Assembly (NCBI GenBank): GCA_016786585.1
Contig: JAEUUI010000007.1
Coordinates: 434,001-498,000 of the forward strand
Direction: 5' to 3'
Source of the DNA: Cyclobacteriaceae bacterium
GTDB lineage: Bacteria; Bacteroidota; Bacteroidia; Cytophagales; Cyclobacteriaceae
DNA length: 64,000 nucleotides
The translations under genes were made by a program, and so were the position numbers. The notes beneath the pieces were generated by a model. That model did not search any database, was not told the origin of the DNA, and worked only from the letters and a program-made list of their open reading frames with translations. Shown here piece by piece: positions 26,648 to 36,659 of the stretch. The number at the start of each line of letters is the position of its first letter. Within the stretch, counting starts at the first letter, position 1.

Positions 26648-29548
26648 ATGAGGTTCGCTATCAGAACCTTGTTTTTTTTAATGGCGCTGCCTTTAACAGG
26701 TATTTCTGCGCAGGACTTTTCATTTATAAAATTCGGGCAACACGAAGGGCTGCAGCATTCGCAGGTTGTCAGCATTTCGCAGGATAATACCGGAAACCTC
26801 TGGCTTGGTACTATTTCGAGATCTGTTTATCGTTTCGATGGCAAGTCCTTTTCAGAATACAAAATCAACGCAGGCGATGGCAATGCAACAATGTATACGT
26901 TCCATGTTCAGGTTGACCGGCAGGGAAACGTGTGGGTATTGTCTAATCTCGGCCTGATTCGTTTTGATGGGCATACATCAACCATTATCCCGAATAACAA
27001 TAATTTATTTTCCGGCACACTTTCTAATTTGTTTCTGGACCCGAAGGGTAACGTATGGGTTACGGATCAAAAAGGCGATGTATTCACACTTCGCGGGGAT
27101 TCGCTGTTACTTAGAAAAGATATTCAACGCCTCCTTCCAAAAGTTTTTACCTACTTCATATCCGAGAAGGGCGAAATTAATTTTGTCAACCGCCAGGGAC
27201 AAATTCTATCGGGTACCGAACGCGCGGAACCAATGCTGAATCACGGCCCCTGGAAAACGCGGATGCCGATTCACGCGCTTTGTCGAACGGGGCGCGATGA
27301 ATTTCTGATAGCCTCATCGGCTGGTGTTGAAAAGACAGGGCCTTCCGGCAGCGAGGTTATTCCAATTCCTGAGATGAGCAAGAAAGATTTCATCAGTAAA
27401 GTCATGCTCGATGAACGGGGTTGGATTTGGGGTATCATGACCGGAAGACTTTTCGTGATCGACCAAAACAAAGTTGTTCATTGGGTCGCGCAATCAAGCG
27501 ATTTAAAAAACGACACATATTCGCTGTTCCAGGATCGCGATAAGAGTGTCTGGATTTCCGTTGATGCTGTAGGGATAGCAAAATACAAGCAACACGCGTG
27601 GAATAAGATTCCATCAACAGCGGAGGTTGACGTAACGTCTATCGTGAAAAGGCCTGACGGGCCGGGAGTAATTTTTGGGACATACAATCATGGCATAATC
27701 GGGTATGATCAACCCGCGCTTGCAGATGTTCCGATAACAAGTCTGCATTACGCCGGCCGGGAACTTATAGCAGGCACACTCAGAAGAGGAATTTTCAGCA
27801 TTAATCAATCGTCAGCCAGGCCGGTGTTCCCGGATAAATCTGTTTATCTCGATGTAAATGGAGTTAACAGCCATGGAGATTCGATAATTCTGGCTACGCA
27901 TCGAGGTCTTTACATTATAGAAGGATCAACATCAAAGTTTTTTGCGAGGAAACGTCAGGGTTTTTTCGTAGCAGCAACAAGTCCGGTTGTAGTTAATGGT
28001 TCTGTTTATGCAGGGGGTATGGTTTCCGGAATTTTAAAGATTAATGGAGATAGTCTTGTTCAGGTTGGCCCCGACCGGATTCGTGCATCAACGGTATATG
28101 GCATTCGCAAGTTGCCCTGGAACGAATACGTTGCCACGGGTGAGTTTCCCGAATTACTGTTTTTCGATTCTACATTCAACTATTTGAAATCCATTCGCCT
28201 CTCAGCATATATGTCGAATGTTTTACTTGTGGAATTTATCGACCGGCAGCATCTGATCATCGGCTCCAATGATGGATTATTTAAAGTAGCACTCAAAGGC
28301 GATTCGGTTGAGAACATCAAAAAATACGGCAAGGTTGACGGGTATGATGGTGATGAGGTTTATGCAAACGCTTCGCTATCCATGACAGGTCAGGGTATTT
28401 TTATCGGAACAGTGGGCGGAGCTTATCAGTACCAGGAAAAAGATGAACTTCTTGATTTGTCGCCCCCGTCCACGTACCTCACGCATGCTTCGTTTCGGGC
28501 TGCCAAGCCGGTTGGCCAGACAGCTGGCTTGTTTAAGTTAATCGTGAATCCTGAACTAAAACACAACGAGAACTATGTGACATTCCAATTCTCATCCACC
28601 AGTCTTTCCAACCCCTATAACACAACCTATTCATACACCATGGAAGGACTGGATGAAGGTTGGTCTGTACCGGCTTCATCGCAGATTGTATCCTATTCCA
28701 ATCTCGCGCCTGGCCGGTATAAATTTAAAGTACAGTCCATAAGTGAAAATAAACTGATGGGCTCTATTGCAGAATATCCATTCATTATTAAACCAGCATT
28801 CTGGCAGACACCATTGTTTTATGCAGCTATGCTCGTGCTTATCGTACTCGGAGTTTTAGGTGCAATTCAATTTGCCACCACCAGGCGAATTCATAAACTA
28901 AGGCTTGAGGAGCAGGTGCGCATTCAGGAATCCATCCGGTTGAAAAAACAAATGTCGATGGACTTTCATGACGAGATGGGCAACCGTCTGGCCAATATGC
29001 TAACACAGGCAAGTCTGATGAAAATAACCTACCCGGAAGGCAAGCTGCATTCGATCTTTGATTTTTTTGAAAAGCACGCCCATGCGATCTATCATGGAAC
29101 TAAGGATTTTATCTGGTCTATTGATTTTGAATCAAATAATCTGAAAGAAGTTATTGCCTACCTCCGTGATTTCGGGGCCGACTATTTCGAAAAGAACGGG
29201 ATCCGATTTCATGTTCAGAATGAAATTATTTCCGAGAGTTTTAATGTAACACTCCCGGAAGGATACAACCGCAATATCATCCTCATTATTAAAGAGGTGA
29301 TGACCAACACACTTAAACACGCGGGTGCTCATAATCTGTATTTCTCTGCCGTCAACCACAACGCAGAGTATCGAATTGAGCTGACTGACGATGGTGTCGG
29401 TTTTTCGGAAGGCGCCAGAGGTAACGGGCTCAAGAACATGAGATCCCGCGCAGCGCGGATTAATGGACAAATCAAGATAACGAGCAGTGTAGGAAAAGGG
29501 ACGCAGGTAATGCTATCATTTAAAATAGTTGATCATGAGAGATTTTAG
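26648..29548 (+). CDS. Two-component propeller sensor histidine kinase (Reg_prop, Y_Y_Y, HisKA_3)
   Basis: The 966-residue protein has a signal peptide (ends ISAQ, about 22), a periplasmic series of two-component propeller repeats (about 25-600, units such as QDNTGNLWLGTISRSVYRFDG), a Y_Y_Y domain (about 650-715), one membrane helix (about 730-750) and a cytoplasmic HisKA_3 domain with His774 in MDFHDEMGNRL, then HATPase_c with LTDDGVGFSEG. It overlaps the next regulator gene by 14 nt, so kinase and regulator are translationally coupled. It lies upstream of the susC operon, which it might control, but this is inference. Confidence 0.93.
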   Translation: MRFAIRTLFFLMALPLTGISAQDFSFIKFGQHEGLQHSQVVSISQDNTGNLWLGTISRSVYRFDGKSFSEYKINAGDGNATMYTFHVQVDRQGNVWVLSNLGLIRFDGHTSTIIPNNNNLFSGTLSNLFLDPKGNVWVTDQKGDVFTLRGDSLLLRKDIQRLLPKVFTYFISEKGEINFVNRQGQILSGTERAEPMLNHGPWKTRMPIHALCRTGRDEFLIASSAGVEKTGPSGSEVIPIPEMSKKDFISKVMLDERGWIWGIMTGRLFVIDQNKVVHWVAQSSDLKNDTYSLFQDRDKSVWISVDAVGIAKYKQHAWNKIPSTAEVDVTSIVKRPDGPGVIFGTYNHGIIGYDQPALADVPITSLHYAGRELIAGTLRRGIFSINQSSARPVFPDKSVYLDVNGVNSHGDSIILATHRGLYIIEGSTSKFFARKRQGFFVAATSPVVVNGSVYAGGMVSGILKINGDSLVQVGPDRIRASTVYGIRKLPWNEYVATGEFPELLFFDSTFNYLKSIRLSAYMSNVLLVEFIDRQHLIIGSNDGLFKVALKGDSVENIKKYGKVDGYDGDEVYANASLSMTGQGIFIGTVGGAYQYQEKDELLDLSPPSTYLTHASFRAAKPVGQTAGLFKLIVNPELKHNENYVTFQFSSTSLSNPYNTTYSYTMEGLDEGWSVPASSQIVSYSNLAPGRYKFKVQSISENKLMGSIAEYPFIIKPAFWQTPLFYAAMLVLIVLGVLGAIQFATTRRIHKLRLEEQVRIQESIRLKKQMSMDFHDEMGNRLANMLTQASLMKITYPEGKLHSIFDFFEKHAHAIYHGTKDFIWSIDFESNNLKEVIAYLRDFGADYFEKNGIRFHVQNEIISESFNVTLPEGYNRNIILIIKEVMTNTLKHAGAHNLYFSAVNHNAEYRIELTDDGVGFSEGARGNGLKNMRSRAARINGQIKITSSVGKGTQVMLSFKIVDHERF

Positions 29549-30176
29549 GGAAGATTTGATCAGGAGAATAGTTATAATCGAAGACAACGATGACCTCCGG
29601 AATGCATATGAAATGATTATCCGGAGCCTGGAGCAGTATTTTGTGGTGGCCTCATACGCCCGGTGCGAAGACGCGCTCAAGAAAATTGTAAAAGATCATC
29701 CTGACCTGGTGCTGATGGACTTGTCGCTGCCGGGTATGAGTGGTTTGGAAGGGATATTGAAAATCAAGCAAAAACTTTCAGCAGTTAAAGTTATTGTGCT
29801 TACAGCCCACGATGACCCGGAAAGTGTTTTTGAAGCATTTTGTGCAGGTGCTATCGGATATATCACAAAAGATTCAAACCATATTCAGCTCATTGAGGCA
29901 ATCAATGAAGCGTTTACGGGTGGAGCTCCCATGAGTTCGAAGATTGCGCTGATGATTATCCGGTCGTTTCACAAGAATCCGAAATCACCGCTCACCGACC
30001 GCGAAACGGATGTTCTCCGCAACCTGGCACAAGGCAAAACAACCGATTACATCGCACGCGAACTTTCAGTGAGTATTGATACGGTTAAAACGCACATCAA
30101 ACATATTTATGGCAAACTGCACGTGAATAACCGGTCTGACGCTGTGGTAAAAGCAAGAGCTGAAAAATTGGTTTAG
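29535..30176 (+). CDS. NarL-family response regulator, first of two
   Basis: The start is the ATG at 29535, overlapping the kinase stop by 14 nt. The receiver has Asp62 in LVLMDLSLPGMSG and the Lys-containing YITKDSNH; the C-terminal HTH has LTDREDTDVLRNLAQGK-like and DYIARELSVSIDTVKTHIKHIYGK segments. It is about as long as its neighbour and clearly related to it, so the two arose by duplication. The coupled kinase is the likely phosphate donor. Confidence 0.93.
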   Translation: MRDFREDLIRRIVIIEDNDDLRNAYEMIIRSLEQYFVVASYARCEDALKKIVKDHPDLVLMDLSLPGMSGLEGILKIKQKLSAVKVIVLTAHDDPESVFEAFCAGAIGYITKDSNHIQLIEAINEAFTGGAPMSSKIALMIIRSFHKNPKSPLTDRETDVLRNLAQGKTTDYIARELSVSIDTVKTHIKHIYGKLHVNNRSDAVVKARAEKLV

Positions 30177-30228
30177 ATCACCCGGAATGGAGGAGGAAGT
30201 ATAGGTTTTACTAAAGTGATTATACGTC

Positions 30229-30879
30229 ATGCATACAACAGTCAAGTTACCGGTTAAGAGGAAAGTCGCGATTGTCGAGGACGACCCCGGCATCCGCGAG
30301 GCGTACCAGATTATTATCAACGGTTCGAAGGGATATCGTACCGTGGCAACGTATGGAAATGTTGAAGCACTGCTGAAGGAAATTTATAAAGTGCTGCCCG
30401 ACATCGTGATTATGGACATTGGCTTACCCGGTATTAACGGGGTGGAGGGCACTTTCCAGATAAAAAAAGTGCTGCCGTATGTGGAGGTGATCATCATGAC
30501 AGTTTATGAGGATAGTAAATTTGTTTTCGAATCGCTGAAAAACGGTGCTTCCGGCTACATTTCCAAGAGCTCTAATTATATGGAGCTTCTGAATGCGTTG
30601 GATGAAATCGGACGAGGCGGAGCTCCTATGAGCTCAAGAATCGCCAGAATGGTGGTGAACGAATTTCATGCCTCCGGAAGCGACTTGCTTACCCGCAGGG
30701 AAACTGAAGTGCTGCAGTTGATTGCAGCCGGTAAAACCTATACGCAAATCGCAGATGAGCTTTTGATTTCCAAAGAAACTACGAAAGTTCATACCCGTAA
30801 CATTTACAAAAAACTACAGGCGAACACCAAAGCGGAAGCTGTCTCCATTGGCTTCGAAAAGAAAATCATTACACGTTAA
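30229..30879 (+). CDS. NarL-family response regulator, second paralogue
   Basis: The 216-residue protein has receiver Asp63 in DIVIMDIGLPGING, the switch motif MTVYED and Lys in YISKSSN, then a LuxR-type helix-turn-helix (LTRRETEVLQLIAAGKTYTQIADELLISKETTKVHTRNIYKK). It follows its paralogue by 52 bp and ends at a strong terminator, so kinase, regulator 1 and regulator 2 form one operon. The paired GGAPMSS motif near residue 130 is shared by both regulators and supports duplication. Confidence 0.94.
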   Translation: MHTTVKLPVKRKVAIVEDDPGIREAYQIIINGSKGYRTVATYGNVEALLKEIYKVLPDIVIMDIGLPGINGVEGTFQIKKVLPYVEVIIMTVYEDSKFVFESLKNGASGYISKSSNYMELLNALDEIGRGGAPMSSRIARMVVNEFHASGSDLLTRRETEVLQLIAAGKTYTQIADELLISKETTKVHTRNIYKKLQANTKAEAVSIGFEKKIITR

Positions 30880-30903
30880 TGCATGACCATGTTTTCAAGA
30901 AGT

Positions 30904-30929
30904 AAAAAAGCCCCGACCGGGGCTTTTTC
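30904..30929 (+). terminator. Rho-independent terminator of the kinase-regulator operon
   Basis: Perfect 5-bp GC stem GCCCC/GGGGC with loop GACC, extended by A6 and T5 flanks, directly after the second regulator gene. Confidence 0.88.
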
Positions 30930-31057
30930 TTTGGCAGAAAATTTTCAATCCTAAACCTTATGAGATATCTGCCGCGTGCAAGGTACATCTGCCTGCAGTA
31001 TCAACACATCACTCTGATAGTGTGAACTTTTTCGCGCAAACTGATTGTGCGTGTATG

Positions 31058-31263
31058 GCACCTGTCTTCGAACGCATAACGAAATATGCGTTAGGTATTG
31101 AAGTTATCATAGTGCCTCATCTTTACCCGTTAAGCGGTTTCGCGTTTAGAGTTCGATTCACCCGATATTAATCATCATACGGGTGTGATTTTTTTTATGC
31201 GGATGCTTGACACTTTTGAAATGCTCAATAAAGTGTTGGGCTGTCATAACCAAACTAATATCT
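31058..31263 (+). promoter_or_regulatory. Long leader region upstream of susC with a terminator-like hairpin
   Basis: The 380-bp gap between the regulator gene and susC has no ORF of note. At 31159-31185 there is a 6-bp inverted repeat (CACCCG / CGGGTG, 15-nt loop), followed after TGA by a run of eight T (31189-31196), about 70 nt before the susC ATG. This could be an attenuator or a chance hairpin. No clean TAnnTTTG -7 box could be assigned. Confidence 0.35.
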
Positions 31264-34200
31264 ATGAAGAAAATTTTACTGATGAACATCATGTTTCTGA
31301 TGCTGGCAGTAGTTGCCCTGGCGCAGGACAGAGTTGTTTCGGGTAAAGTAACCTCGGTGGAAGATGGAGGAACTTTGCCTGGTGTAAGTGTTGTAGTAAA
31401 AGGAACTACAACCGGTACTGTTACGGATTCGGATGGTAACTATTCGATTACCGTACCGGGGCCAACTACCGTGTTAACCTTTTCATTTATCGGAACAGTC
31501 TCACAAGACATTACGGTGGGCGAACGTACCGTGGTTGACGTGGCACTCGCGCAAGACTCCAAGCAACTGGACGAGGTGGTAGTTACTGCGATTGGTGTTG
31601 AGAGAAGCTCAAAAAGCCTCGGCTATTCAGTGGCTACTGTAAACTCCGATGAAATTAATCAGGGCCGTACACCCAGCGTGTTAAGTTCACTTCAGGGAAA
31701 AATGGCCGGGGTAATGGTAAGCGGTTCGTCCGGTGCCCCGGGTGCTTCCAGCAAAGTTATTGTTCGTGGTTTCACATCGCTGAGCGGAGGTAACAACCCG
31801 TTGTATGTGGTAGATGGTATTCCAATCGAATCCGGATTTACCGGTACAACAACGCTTAATGGTGCTTCAGATTTCGGGAGCCGTGTGAACGATATCAACC
31901 CGGAGGATATTGAATCATTAACAGTGCTTAAAGGTGCAGCAGCAACCACCTTGTATGGATCGCGTGCCGCTGCCGGGGTAGTAATCATTACTACTAAAAA
32001 AGGAAAGGATGCAGCCATGATGGGTAAAAAAGCCCAGGTAACAGTTGCATCGTCTTTAATGATGGATGAAATCCTTAAGCTGCCAACGTTCCAAAATCAA
32101 TTTGGCCAGGGATTTTTCGGCTCAAGCCGTGACTTCCCGAATGAAAATACAAGCTGGGGTTCAGCCTTTGACGGTAAGGATCGCGTTTGGGGCCGTGTGG
32201 TAGACAATCAGCAACGCGTTAAACCTTTTGTCGGACTGAAGAATAACGTCAAGGAATTTTTTGATATCGGCAAAACATTTACCAATAGTGTTTCATTGCA
32301 GGGTGGAAACAAGTCGTCAAACTACTACATCTCTTACGCGAATGTCGATGCAGACGGAATCATGCCAACCGATGCCGACTCCTATAAGCGGAACACACTG
32401 AGCGTCCGCGGAGCAACAGAACTCGCAACCGGATTAACAAGTTCAGCATCGGTTAACTATGCGCGTACAAACAGCAGCTTTGTGCCAACCGGTCAGGGCC
32501 CGACTGTTTACAATCAGATTTTACAAACCCCCCGCGATATTTCGTTGCTTGAGTTGTCGGATATTAAAAACAAGTTCAACGACCCGGAAGGATATTATTC
32601 CGAGTTTACGGTTAACCCGTGGTACGTACTTAAAAAATTCGGTTCAACGGGCGTAATCGACAGATTCTATGGAAATGCAGAGGTTGGCTACAAAGCAACA
32701 GAATGGTTGAGTTTCACGGGTCGTGTCGGAAGTGACGTAACGAACACCGAATTAAAGAAATGGATTCCGAAAACTGAGATCACTGGTCCGAATGCTCCAA
32801 AAGCTGATCCGGGTTATTTCAGCTATCAGAAAATCAGCCAGCGTCAATTCAATACCGACTTCCTCGCGAATATTAATAAGAATCTCACTACGTTCATCAA
32901 TTTCTCAGGATTAGTGGGATTGAACATTAACGAGCGGATGGCCAGCAGTTTGTTCTCTGAAATTAACGACCTCGTAATCCCTGGTTTTTATAACCTGAGT
33001 AACACGGCCAATACGCCAATCTCGAACACGGACTTCAATAAGAGAAGACTGATTGGTGTGTACGCACAGGCCAACTTCTCGTACCACGACTTCCTGTATC
33101 TCTCCATTAGTGGCCGGAACGACTGGTCATCAACTTTGCCGGAGAACAGCAGAAGTTTCTTCTATCCGGGCGTGAACATGGGCCTTGATATTACCTCTGC
33201 CCTGGGAATGGAAAGCAGCACACTTTCGTATGCGAAACTTCGTGCGAGTTGGGCACAGGTTGGAAAAGATGCCGGTACGTACCAAATCCGTTCAATCTTC
33301 ATTCAGGGTGGCCATACCGATGGGTTTATTAACTACAATGCTCCGTATGCGCAGCACATTCCGGGATTTGAAGTATCCAACCAAATCGGTAATCCGAACC
33401 TTGAACCTGAAATTTCAACCGACATTGAATTAGGCTTGGATCTGCGCTTTTTGGGTAACCGCGTTGGCCTGGACGCAACGTTGTATCAGCGCGATGTAAA
33501 AAATAATATCCTCGCAGCTCCGATTACCGCATCCAGCGGATATACTTCTCAGATACTCAACATTGCCAAACTTCGTAATCGAGGAATCGAGTTGTTGCTT
33601 ACTGCAACACCGGTTCAAACTAGAAATCTCAAATGGGATATCTCGGTAAACTGGGCTAAGAACGTTTCTGAAGTTCTTGATCTCGGCGGCCCGTCACAAC
33701 TTGCGGTTGGCGGTCTTTCCGGAAACTCACTGATCGCGCGCGTTGGTCATCCGGCTTTCGAGATCGAAGGCAGTGTTCCCTTGCGTGATGCTAAAGGAAG
33801 AATCGTGGTAAGTGCGAACGGCCAGCCGATTGCCAATCCGAACAAACAGGTTCTTGGAAACACCCAGTATAAGTTTACAGCCGGGATAACGAACCGCATC
33901 AGCTACAAAGGTGTATCGCTTGCCGGTACGTTTGACATTCGTAATGGAGGTATTATGTACAGCCGTACATCAACCTTGGTGTATTTCTCCGGTACAACTC
34001 CGGCTACTACGTTTAATGATCGCAATCCGTTTGTCGTACCGAATTCTGCACAACAGGTGTTAGACGGAGCGGGCGAGCCGGTTGTTGATGACAACGGTTT
34101 CCCGGTGACGGTGGATAACACAACTCCGATCTCAATAACCGATGGTGAGATCACCGATTATTGGGGTAGTGGCGGATCGAAGCTCGACCGGTCATTCATG

Positions 34201-34458
34201 GTGTCCAAGTCGTTTGTAAAACTGCGTGAGCTTGTGCTGTCATACTCGTTGCCAAAAGCCATGCTCGACAGAACACCGTTCGGGAAAGTGGAAGTGAGTC
34301 TCATCGGAAGAAACCTGTTCCTGTGGGTGCCGAAGGAAAACGTGTTCATCGATCCGGAACAAACAACGTTTGGAACGGATATCGGTTCGGAGTTCGGAGA
34401 ATACGGATCAACGCCAACTACCCGCAGCTATGGATTTAATATCCGCTTAACGCTTTAA
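31264..34458 (+). CDS. SusC/RagA-family TonB-linked outer membrane receptor
   Basis: I choose the ATG at 31264 because it begins a normal signal peptide (MKKILLMNIMFLM, ending ALAQD). Then come a CarboxypepD_reg-like domain (about 23-105, with GTTTGTVTDSDGNYSI), a plug domain (about 115-225, with NNPLYVVDGIPI and LKGAAATTLYGSRAAAGVVIITTKKGK) and a 22-stranded barrel to the end, including the SusC-type LRASWAQVGKDAG region. Length 1064 aa is normal. It forms a TonB-driven channel for an oligomeric nutrient with the SusD lipoprotein encoded 18 bp downstream. Confidence 0.95.
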   Translation: MKKILLMNIMFLMLAVVALAQDRVVSGKVTSVEDGGTLPGVSVVVKGTTTGTVTDSDGNYSITVPGPTTVLTFSFIGTVSQDITVGERTVVDVALAQDSKQLDEVVVTAIGVERSSKSLGYSVATVNSDEINQGRTPSVLSSLQGKMAGVMVSGSSGAPGASSKVIVRGFTSLSGGNNPLYVVDGIPIESGFTGTTTLNGASDFGSRVNDINPEDIESLTVLKGAAATTLYGSRAAAGVVIITTKKGKDAAMMGKKAQVTVASSLMMDEILKLPTFQNQFGQGFFGSSRDFPNENTSWGSAFDGKDRVWGRVVDNQQRVKPFVGLKNNVKEFFDIGKTFTNSVSLQGGNKSSNYYISYANVDADGIMPTDADSYKRNTLSVRGATELATGLTSSASVNYARTNSSFVPTGQGPTVYNQILQTPRDISLLELSDIKNKFNDPEGYYSEFTVNPWYVLKKFGSTGVIDRFYGNAEVGYKATEWLSFTGRVGSDVTNTELKKWIPKTEITGPNAPKADPGYFSYQKISQRQFNTDFLANINKNLTTFINFSGLVGLNINERMASSLFSEINDLVIPGFYNLSNTANTPISNTDFNKRRLIGVYAQANFSYHDFLYLSISGRNDWSSTLPENSRSFFYPGVNMGLDITSALGMESSTLSYAKLRASWAQVGKDAGTYQIRSIFIQGGHTDGFINYNAPYAQHIPGFEVSNQIGNPNLEPEISTDIELGLDLRFLGNRVGLDATLYQRDVKNNILAAPITASSGYTSQILNIAKLRNRGIELLLTATPVQTRNLKWDISVNWAKNVSEVLDLGGPSQLAVGGLSGNSLIARVGHPAFEIEGSVPLRDAKGRIVVSANGQPIANPNKQVLGNTQYKFTAGITNRISYKGVSLAGTFDIRNGGIMYSRTSTLVYFSGTTPATTFNDRNPFVVPNSAQQVLDGAGEPVVDDNGFPVTVDNTTPISITDGEITDYWGSGGSKLDRSFMVSKSFVKLRELVLSYSLPKAMLDRTPFGKVEVSLIGRNLFLWVPKENVFIDPEQTTFGTDIGSEFGEYGSTPTTRSYGFNIRLTL

Positions 34459-34476
34459 TGTTTTAACGTAAGAATT

Positions 34477-35928
34477 ATGAAAAGACAATTTAAAATATCC
34501 GGGTTCATTCTGCTGATTGCATTCATTAGTTCGTGTAACGACTTTCTGGATGTCAATACAGATCCGAACAACCCGTCAACATCAACCGTTGAACTGACGC
34601 TTCCCACAGGGATAGCTTCCGCTGCCTTTGTGCTGGGTGACCAGTTTCAGATTCTGGGCAGCTTGTGGGCACAACATTGGACCCAGGCTCCTGCAGCCAA
34701 TCAATATGCAGCAGTTGATGATTATGATATCAATGAAAATTCCTATACCGCTGCTTACTCCGAATTGTATTCAGGAGCGTTGGTAGACCTCAAATTCGTT
34801 TCCGACAATGCGAGAGCAAATGAAGACTGGAACTACTATTTGATATCGGAAGTGATGTCTGCATACGTTTTTCAGATGCTGGTGGATATGTACGACAAGG
34901 TTCCGTATTCAGAAGCACTAAAAGGTAATTTGGGAGAAGTCACCCCCAAGTTCGATAATGGCGATGAGATCTATGATGACCTGATCGCGCGGATTGACAA
35001 TGCATTGTCGAAAGACAGGTCGCTTGCAAGTGCCCGTCCTGTTGGCGAAGCAGATATGATTTTCGATGGCGACATGGATCAGTGGGTTAAGTTTGCCAAT
35101 ACGCTGAAACTTAAAATCTTCATGCGTCAGTCTGTTTCCCGTCCTTCGGTGGCGCAAGCAGGCATTGAGGGCCTTTTCAATTCAGGGGCGGAATTCCTGG
35201 ATTCAGAAGATGCACAGATGGATGCTTTCGTAGATGTACAGGATTACCGCAACCCATTCTTTGCTACCCAGATTTCAACCGCGGGTAATGGTCGTGGTTA
35301 TGTCGACATCGTGGCGAGCAGCACCATTATTGATGAGTTGAATGCCGCAGGTGACCCGAGAATATCTGCGCTCTTCAATACCCCGGTAAACGGAGGATCA
35401 AATTATATCGGGCTTCAGCAGGGAGACTACAACACGACAGCGTATGCATCGGCACGCGATCTTTCGCAGCCTGACATCGGCCCAACCCATCCAATCGTGT
35501 TCATGAGCGTTGCTGAAAGTAAATTCTTGCAAGCCGAAGCCGTTGAACGTTTTGGCGTGACAGGCGATGCGCAAACGTTATACGAAGAAGGGATCGAAGC
35601 TTCGTTTGATAAACTGGGTGTATCAGGTGCAAGTACGTTATACGGTTCTGGCGGGGCGTATGAATATGACCCCGCAAATGCGATCGAACAAATCATTACC
35701 CAGAAATGGATATCGATGGTAAACTTCCAGGGTTTGGAAGCACACGTTGAACGAAAAAGAACCGGCTTCCCTGACTTTTTCGAAACGCCTCCGGGTAATG
35801 TTACCAGCGGTTTGTATCCACAACGTCTGCCTTATCCGTCAGCGGAAATCGATAACAACCGTGACGAGCTTAACGCAGTTGGCGGGCAGAAGCAGGTTAC
35901 TGAACGGGTTTGGTGGAATACTCTTTAA
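34477..35928 (+). CDS. SusD/RagB-family nutrient-binding lipoprotein (SusD-like_2)
   Basis: A lipoprotein signal (ends AFISSCNDFLD, Cys about residue 20) is followed by the SusD start motif DVNTDPNNPSTS and a helical alpha-repeat body, with SKFLQAEA near residue 350 as the usual TPR-like helix motif. The 483-residue length fits the family. It caps the SusC barrel on the cell surface and binds the substrate. No glycoside hydrolase or protease is encoded in this operon, so the substrate class cannot be deduced. Confidence 0.94.
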   Translation: MKRQFKISGFILLIAFISSCNDFLDVNTDPNNPSTSTVELTLPTGIASAAFVLGDQFQILGSLWAQHWTQAPAANQYAAVDDYDINENSYTAAYSELYSGALVDLKFVSDNARANEDWNYYLISEVMSAYVFQMLVDMYDKVPYSEALKGNLGEVTPKFDNGDEIYDDLIARIDNALSKDRSLASARPVGEADMIFDGDMDQWVKFANTLKLKIFMRQSVSRPSVAQAGIEGLFNSGAEFLDSEDAQMDAFVDVQDYRNPFFATQISTAGNGRGYVDIVASSTIIDELNAAGDPRISALFNTPVNGGSNYIGLQQGDYNTTAYASARDLSQPDIGPTHPIVFMSVAESKFLQAEAVERFGVTGDAQTLYEEGIEASFDKLGVSGASTLYGSGGAYEYDPANAIEQIITQKWISMVNFQGLEAHVERKRTGFPDFFETPPGNVTSGLYPQRLPYPSAEIDNNRDELNAVGGQKQVTERVWWNTL

Positions 35929-35953
35929 TCGAATTAACTAAATCAACGACAGT

Positions 35954-36646
35954 ATGAAGAAGATAATTTATAGTCTGATCCTGTTAGCGTTTGCCGGGAT
36001 GTCATGTGAAGACGATTCAACAGCAGACATATCAAGAATTACGTATTACCCGACCTTTTCCATGGAAGGGGATGACGTGTTGGTACATATAGCCGGTGAT
36101 CCATATACCGACCCGGGCGTGACGGCACTCGAAGGCGAAGACGAGATCGAAGTGACGAAGAGCGTAGTACAAAGCAAGTTTATCGTGCCGGGTATGACCC
36201 AGCCGGGCGATGTTCAATATGCTACGTTATCCGAAGTGGATGATGACGTTCCGGGAATGTACACAGTTACGTATACCGCAGTCAACAAAGACGGCTATTC
36301 AGGAACAACCCAGCGAATAGTTTTCGTACTGGCTGACGAACCTGATCCATCGGTTGATCTGTCAGGCACCTATACCAGCGGCACATCTCCTACTTCGGTA
36401 GTAACCAAAGTTGCCGATGGCGTTTTCTTTGCAACGAATGTTTGGGGTGGTGGAAGTACGGTTCGGATCGGAGCGTATGTGCTCACGTCTGACGGGGTGA
36501 ACCTCAACGTTCCGCAGCAGGATACACAAACCAGAATTTTTGGTTACGGAACACGCAATGGAGCGGGCACATGGTCGATGTCAATGTCGCGGCCATTATT
36601 CTCACCTCCATTGATCGATTTAGCCAAAGTTTGGACCAAACAGTAA
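35954..36646 (+). CDS. Surface lipoprotein with DUF5011-type Ig-like domain (SusE-position protein)
   Basis: The lipoprotein signal ends in FAGMSCEDD (Cys about 18). Residues about 30-125 match the immunoglobulin-like DUF5011 pattern: DPYTDPGVTALEGEDE, then VDDDVPGMYTVTYTAVNKDGYSGTTQRIVFVL. A further C-terminal domain of about 95 residues (with DLSGTYTSGTS) may bind substrate. Genes of this type regularly follow susD and encode additional surface components of the uptake complex. The four genes 31264-37097 are spaced by 13-25 bp and form one operon. Confidence 0.82.
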   Translation: MKKIIYSLILLAFAGMSCEDDSTADISRITYYPTFSMEGDDVLVHIAGDPYTDPGVTALEGEDEIEVTKSVVQSKFIVPGMTQPGDVQYATLSEVDDDVPGMYTVTYTAVNKDGYSGTTQRIVFVLADEPDPSVDLSGTYTSGTSPTSVVTKVADGVFFATNVWGGGSTVRIGAYVLTSDGVNLNVPQQDTQTRIFGYGTRNGAGTWSMSMSRPLFSPPLIDLAKVWTKQ

Positions 36647-36659
36647 ACAAGACAGATTT

